Origin: Thermohalobaculum sp039178805
GTDB lineage: Bacteria; Pseudomonadota; Alphaproteobacteria; Rhodobacterales; Rhodobacteraceae
Direction: 5' to 3'
NCBI GenBank assembly: GCA_039178805.1
Contig: JBCDFC010000213.1
Coordinates: 1-8,659 of the forward strand
DNA length: 8,659 nt
Shown: positions 6,962 through 8,659 of the stretch, piece by piece
Layout: each line of letters starts with the position of its first letter
Numbering within the stretch: position 1 is the first letter of the stretch
The notes under the pieces: generated by a model
Databases searched by the model: none
The model's input: only the letters and a program-made list of their open reading frames with translations
What the model was told of the DNA's origin: nothing
Translations under genes and position numbers: made by a program

Positions 6962-6988
6962 CGTATAAGTCCTGTTCAGAGGGTGCAA
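6962..6988 (-). promoter_or_regulatory. Possible promoter in the leader upstream of dctP
   Basis: The 225-base gap between hutF and dctP (6833-7057) has no gene that I can support and is less GC-rich than the coding regions. On the transcript strand TTGCAC (6988-6983) and TATACG (6967-6962) resemble sigma-70 boxes, but the spacing is only 15 bases, shorter than the usual 16-18. Transcription from here would leave a leader of about 120 bases. No riboswitch or convincing operator was seen in the gap. Confidence 0.25.
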
Positions 6989-7057
6989 GTCGTGACGGAG
7001 ACAGTATTTCGTCAGAGACACACTTATTCACCATCAGTTCAGCACTGACCTGCGCAT

Positions 7058-8458
7058 TCACAGGTCTTCGACGAGCCGATGCATGGTTGCGACGAATCTC
7101 TGCGCTACAGACTGGCGCTTCGCATGGCGACCGTTCTCTACCAAATGTCGGCCTGCGGACCAGACATCGGCGACCATGCCATCCCCGGCCGCGAAGACGA
7201 GCCCATCGAGCAAGCGGTCCGTCGGAAGCGCCGCCAACACGGGTTGTTTCGTGTCGAGCGCCACCAAGTCGGCGAGAAGGCCTACGCGAAGGGCACCGGA
7301 CGGCCGGCCCAACGCCTGCGCCCCTCCCGCGCAGGCCGAAAGGTACAGCGCTTCACCGGTCGACCTGGGCGCCGCCCCTTCCTCGGCCGGTGGCGCCATG
7401 CAGTTTCGTGAGCGCCGGCTGAGCCGCTGCCCGTATTCGAGTGTCCGCAACTCCTCACCAAGCGCGATACGCACATTCGAGTCCGATCCCACGCCGAACC
7501 GCCCCTGCGCCGCTAAGAACTCCGGCCCTGGGAAAATGCCATCGCCGAGATTGGCCTCGGTGATCGGGCAGAGCCCCGCGACCGCGCCCGACTGAGCGAG
7601 ACCGACTGTCTCCGCCGCTGTCATATGCGTCGCGTGGATCACGCACCAACGCGGATCGAGCCCCATCTCCGAAAGCAGCCAGTCGATGGGGCGGCGGCCA
7701 AGCCAAGCCGCGACTTCCTCGACCTCGCGAACCTGCTCAGCCGCGTGGATATGCACAGGACCGCTCGGATGGGCCGCGATGAGCGCTGCGAGGCTCTCAG
7801 GCGTGACCGCCCGCAACGAATGGGGCGCAACCCCCAGCCGCGTATCGCCTGGCAAGCCGCTGACTGCTCGCGCCGACGCCTCATGCAGGCGCTCGAACCG
7901 GTCGAGATCACAGCCGAAGCGCTTCTGCCCCTCCTCAAGCGCGCGTGCCCGCGTGCCGCCCTGTGCGTAGAATACTGGGAGATGCGTAAGGCCGATCCCG
8001 GTATCGCCCGCCGCCGCGGCGATCCGGCCGCCCATCTCCGCCGGGTCGTCATAGGGCGCTCCCTTTTGAGCATGGTGCAGATAGTGAAACTCGCCCACCG
8101 CAGCGTAGCCGGCCTCGAGCATCTCCACGAAAACTTGCGCCGCGATCGCCTCCACATCCTCGGGCGTCAGCCGCTCGAGAAAGGCGTACATGAGCGTGCG
8201 CCAGGTCCAGAAGCTGTCTTGACCAGGCCGCCCAGCCTCGCCGAGCCCGGCGAGCGCTCGCTGAAAGCTGTGAGAGTGGAGGTTGCCGAGCGCGGGCAAG
8301 AGCGCACCGACACGAACATCCCCATGGCGCGGCGCAGCACCGGTTTTGACCGCCGCAATCTTCGCACCGGCAACCGTAACACGCACTTCCCGGGCCCAAC
8401 CCTCAGGCAGAAGCGCCTGCGCTGCGTGAATGCCCTGGCCCTCATCCTCGTCGGTCAT
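7058..8458 (-). CDS. hutF: Formimidoylglutamate deiminase (HutF)
   Basis: 466 residues, the usual size for HutF. This cytoplasmic zinc enzyme of the amidohydrolase superfamily turns N-formimino-L-glutamate into N-formyl-L-glutamate plus ammonia in the five-step histidine pathway; HutG then releases formate and glutamate. The active site reads clearly: LPALGNLHSHSFQRALAGL at 54-72 with His61 and His63, FWTWRTLMY at 83-91, HIHAAEQ at 236-242 with His238 and Glu241, CVIHATHM at 272-279 with His275, CPITEANLGDG at 297-307, and GSDSNVRI at 324-331 with the metal ligand Asp326. I chose the ATG at 8458 because it has GAGGGG about 6 bases upstream; an in-frame TTG at 8524 would add 22 residues unlike the family. 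Other hut genes are not in the window. Its stop lies within a small inverted repeat (7047-7066). Confidence 0.95.
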   Translation of the reverse strand: MTDEDEGQGIHAAQALLPEGWAREVRVTVAGAKIAAVKTGAAPRHGDVRVGALLPALGNLHSHSFQRALAGLGEAGRPGQDSFWTWRTLMYAFLERLTPEDVEAIAAQVFVEMLEAGYAAVGEFHYLHHAQKGAPYDDPAEMGGRIAAAAGDTGIGLTHLPVFYAQGGTRARALEEGQKRFGCDLDRFERLHEASARAVSGLPGDTRLGVAPHSLRAVTPESLAALIAAHPSGPVHIHAAEQVREVEEVAAWLGRRPIDWLLSEMGLDPRWCVIHATHMTAAETVGLAQSGAVAGLCPITEANLGDGIFPGPEFLAAQGRFGVGSDSNVRIALGEELRTLEYGQRLSRRSRNCMAPPAEEGAAPRSTGEALYLSACAGGAQALGRPSGALRVGLLADLVALDTKQPVLAALPTDRLLDGLVFAAGDGMVADVWSAGRHLVENGRHAKRQSVAQRFVATMHRLVEDL

Positions 8459-8554
8459 CTCTGCCCCTCTCGCTATCGGCCCGGCCTCCTCCCGCCGTCC
8501 TAAACCGCCCGACGACGGATCCAAAGCCGACTGACAGGCCCCGGCGACCCGACA

Positions 8555-8584
8555 ACGCCGCCTTGCGTAGAGGACAGGCGGCGT
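8555..8584. repeat. Perfect 9-bp inverted repeat upstream of hutF
   Basis: ACGCCGCCT at 8555-8563 and its exact reverse complement AGGCGGCGT at 8576-8584 flank a 12-base loop. It lies about 100 bases before the hutF start codon. It could be the hairpin that ends a gene beyond the contig edge, or an operator. No T-run is seen on either side, so neither role is settled. Confidence 0.5.
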
Positions 8585-8585
8585 G

Positions 8586-8616
8586 GCCTAGGCACGGCGC
8601 GCGCACCGACCTAGGC
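8586..8616. repeat. Second inverted repeat upstream of hutF (CCTAGG arms)
   Basis: GCCTAGG at 8586-8592 and CCTAGGC at 8610-8616 are exact reverse complements separated by 17 bases, directly next to the other inverted repeat. CCTAGG is itself palindromic, so the two copies could also be read as a repeated operator half. The rest of 8459-8645 shows no gene that I can support. Confidence 0.4.
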
Positions 8617-8645
8617 TCCGCCCCCGACGCGGCGGCTGAAGGAGA

Positions 8646-8659
8646 AGATCGGAAGAGCA
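8646..8659 (+). other. Illumina adapter remnant at the contig end
   Basis: The final 14 bases, AGATCGGAAGAGCA, are identical to the start of the standard Illumina TruSeq adapter read-through sequence. They sit exactly at the right edge, where untrimmed adapter would be expected. They should not be treated as genomic DNA. The true sequence therefore ends at or about 8645. Confidence 0.9.

Noticed and set aside
7047..7066. Small inverted repeat (GACCTG and CAGGTC) overlapping the hutF stop codon as a terminator.
   Set aside because: The stem is only 6 pairs with an 8-base loop and has no T-run; it may be chance.
7625..8503. A 292-codon open frame on the plus strand, opposite hutF.
   Set aside because: It mirrors the hutF codons and has no recognisable protein features.
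8459..8524. Longer hutF start at an in-frame TTG.
   Set aside because: The 22 added residues do not resemble HutF N-termini, and the ATG at 8458 has a good ribosome site and gives the usual family length.
8611..8645. A possible minus-strand C-terminal peptide (FSFSRRVGGGA then TAG) from a gene beyond the right edge.
   Set aside because: Only 11 codons before adapter sequence; too short to separate from chance.

Overview
This is an 8.7 kb GC-rich piece (by eye well over 60% GC) in which every convincing gene lies on the minus strand. The gene content is a TakP-like TRAP transporter with a Tat-exported binding protein, a three-part glutamate-synthase-like enzyme, and the formimidoylglutamate deiminase branch of histidine breakdown. 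Together with a palindromic repeat of the type scattered through alphaproteobacterial genomes, this points to an alphaproteobacterium, probably Rhodobacterales or a relative. The last 14 bases match the start of an Illumina adapter, so the right edge is very probably a real contig end from a short-read, possibly metagenomic, assembly.

Layout in transcription order, right to left. At 8459-8645 is a gene-poor leader with two inverted repeats. hutF (8458-7058) encodes N-formimino-L-glutamate deiminase. A 225-base gap (7057-6833) follows and should hold the promoter for the transporter. Next is a TRAP transporter cassette: dctP-type binding protein (6832-5750), two hairpins, an enlarged dctQ-type small permease (5647-4643), another hairpin with a triple hexamer repeat, and a very large dctM-type permease (4574-1920). 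The permease carries a helical, charged C-terminal domain of about 330 residues that standard DctM proteins lack. A 207-base gap (1919-1713) holds a palindromic repeat element and a pair of perfect 10-bp direct repeats. The mgsA-mgsB-mgsC (glxB-glxC-glxD) set then begins, tightly packed (stop/start overlap, then 8 bases), and runs off the left edge 47 codons into mgsC.

How they may work together: MgsA, MgsB and MgsC are separate versions of the amidotransferase, GXGXG and FMN synthase domains of glutamate synthase. In methylotrophs and many marine alphaproteobacteria the set makes N-methylglutamate from gamma-glutamylmethylamide. HutF also feeds the glutamate pool, through N-formylglutamate. 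The TRAP binding protein keeps the residues that bind sodium and a 2-oxoacid in TakP, so import of a small organic acid is the best guess. A shared theme of carbon and nitrogen supply around glutamate is an inference from gene order. I see no phage, insertion sequence, CRISPR, tRNA or rRNA. The most unusual item is the DctM C-terminal domain.
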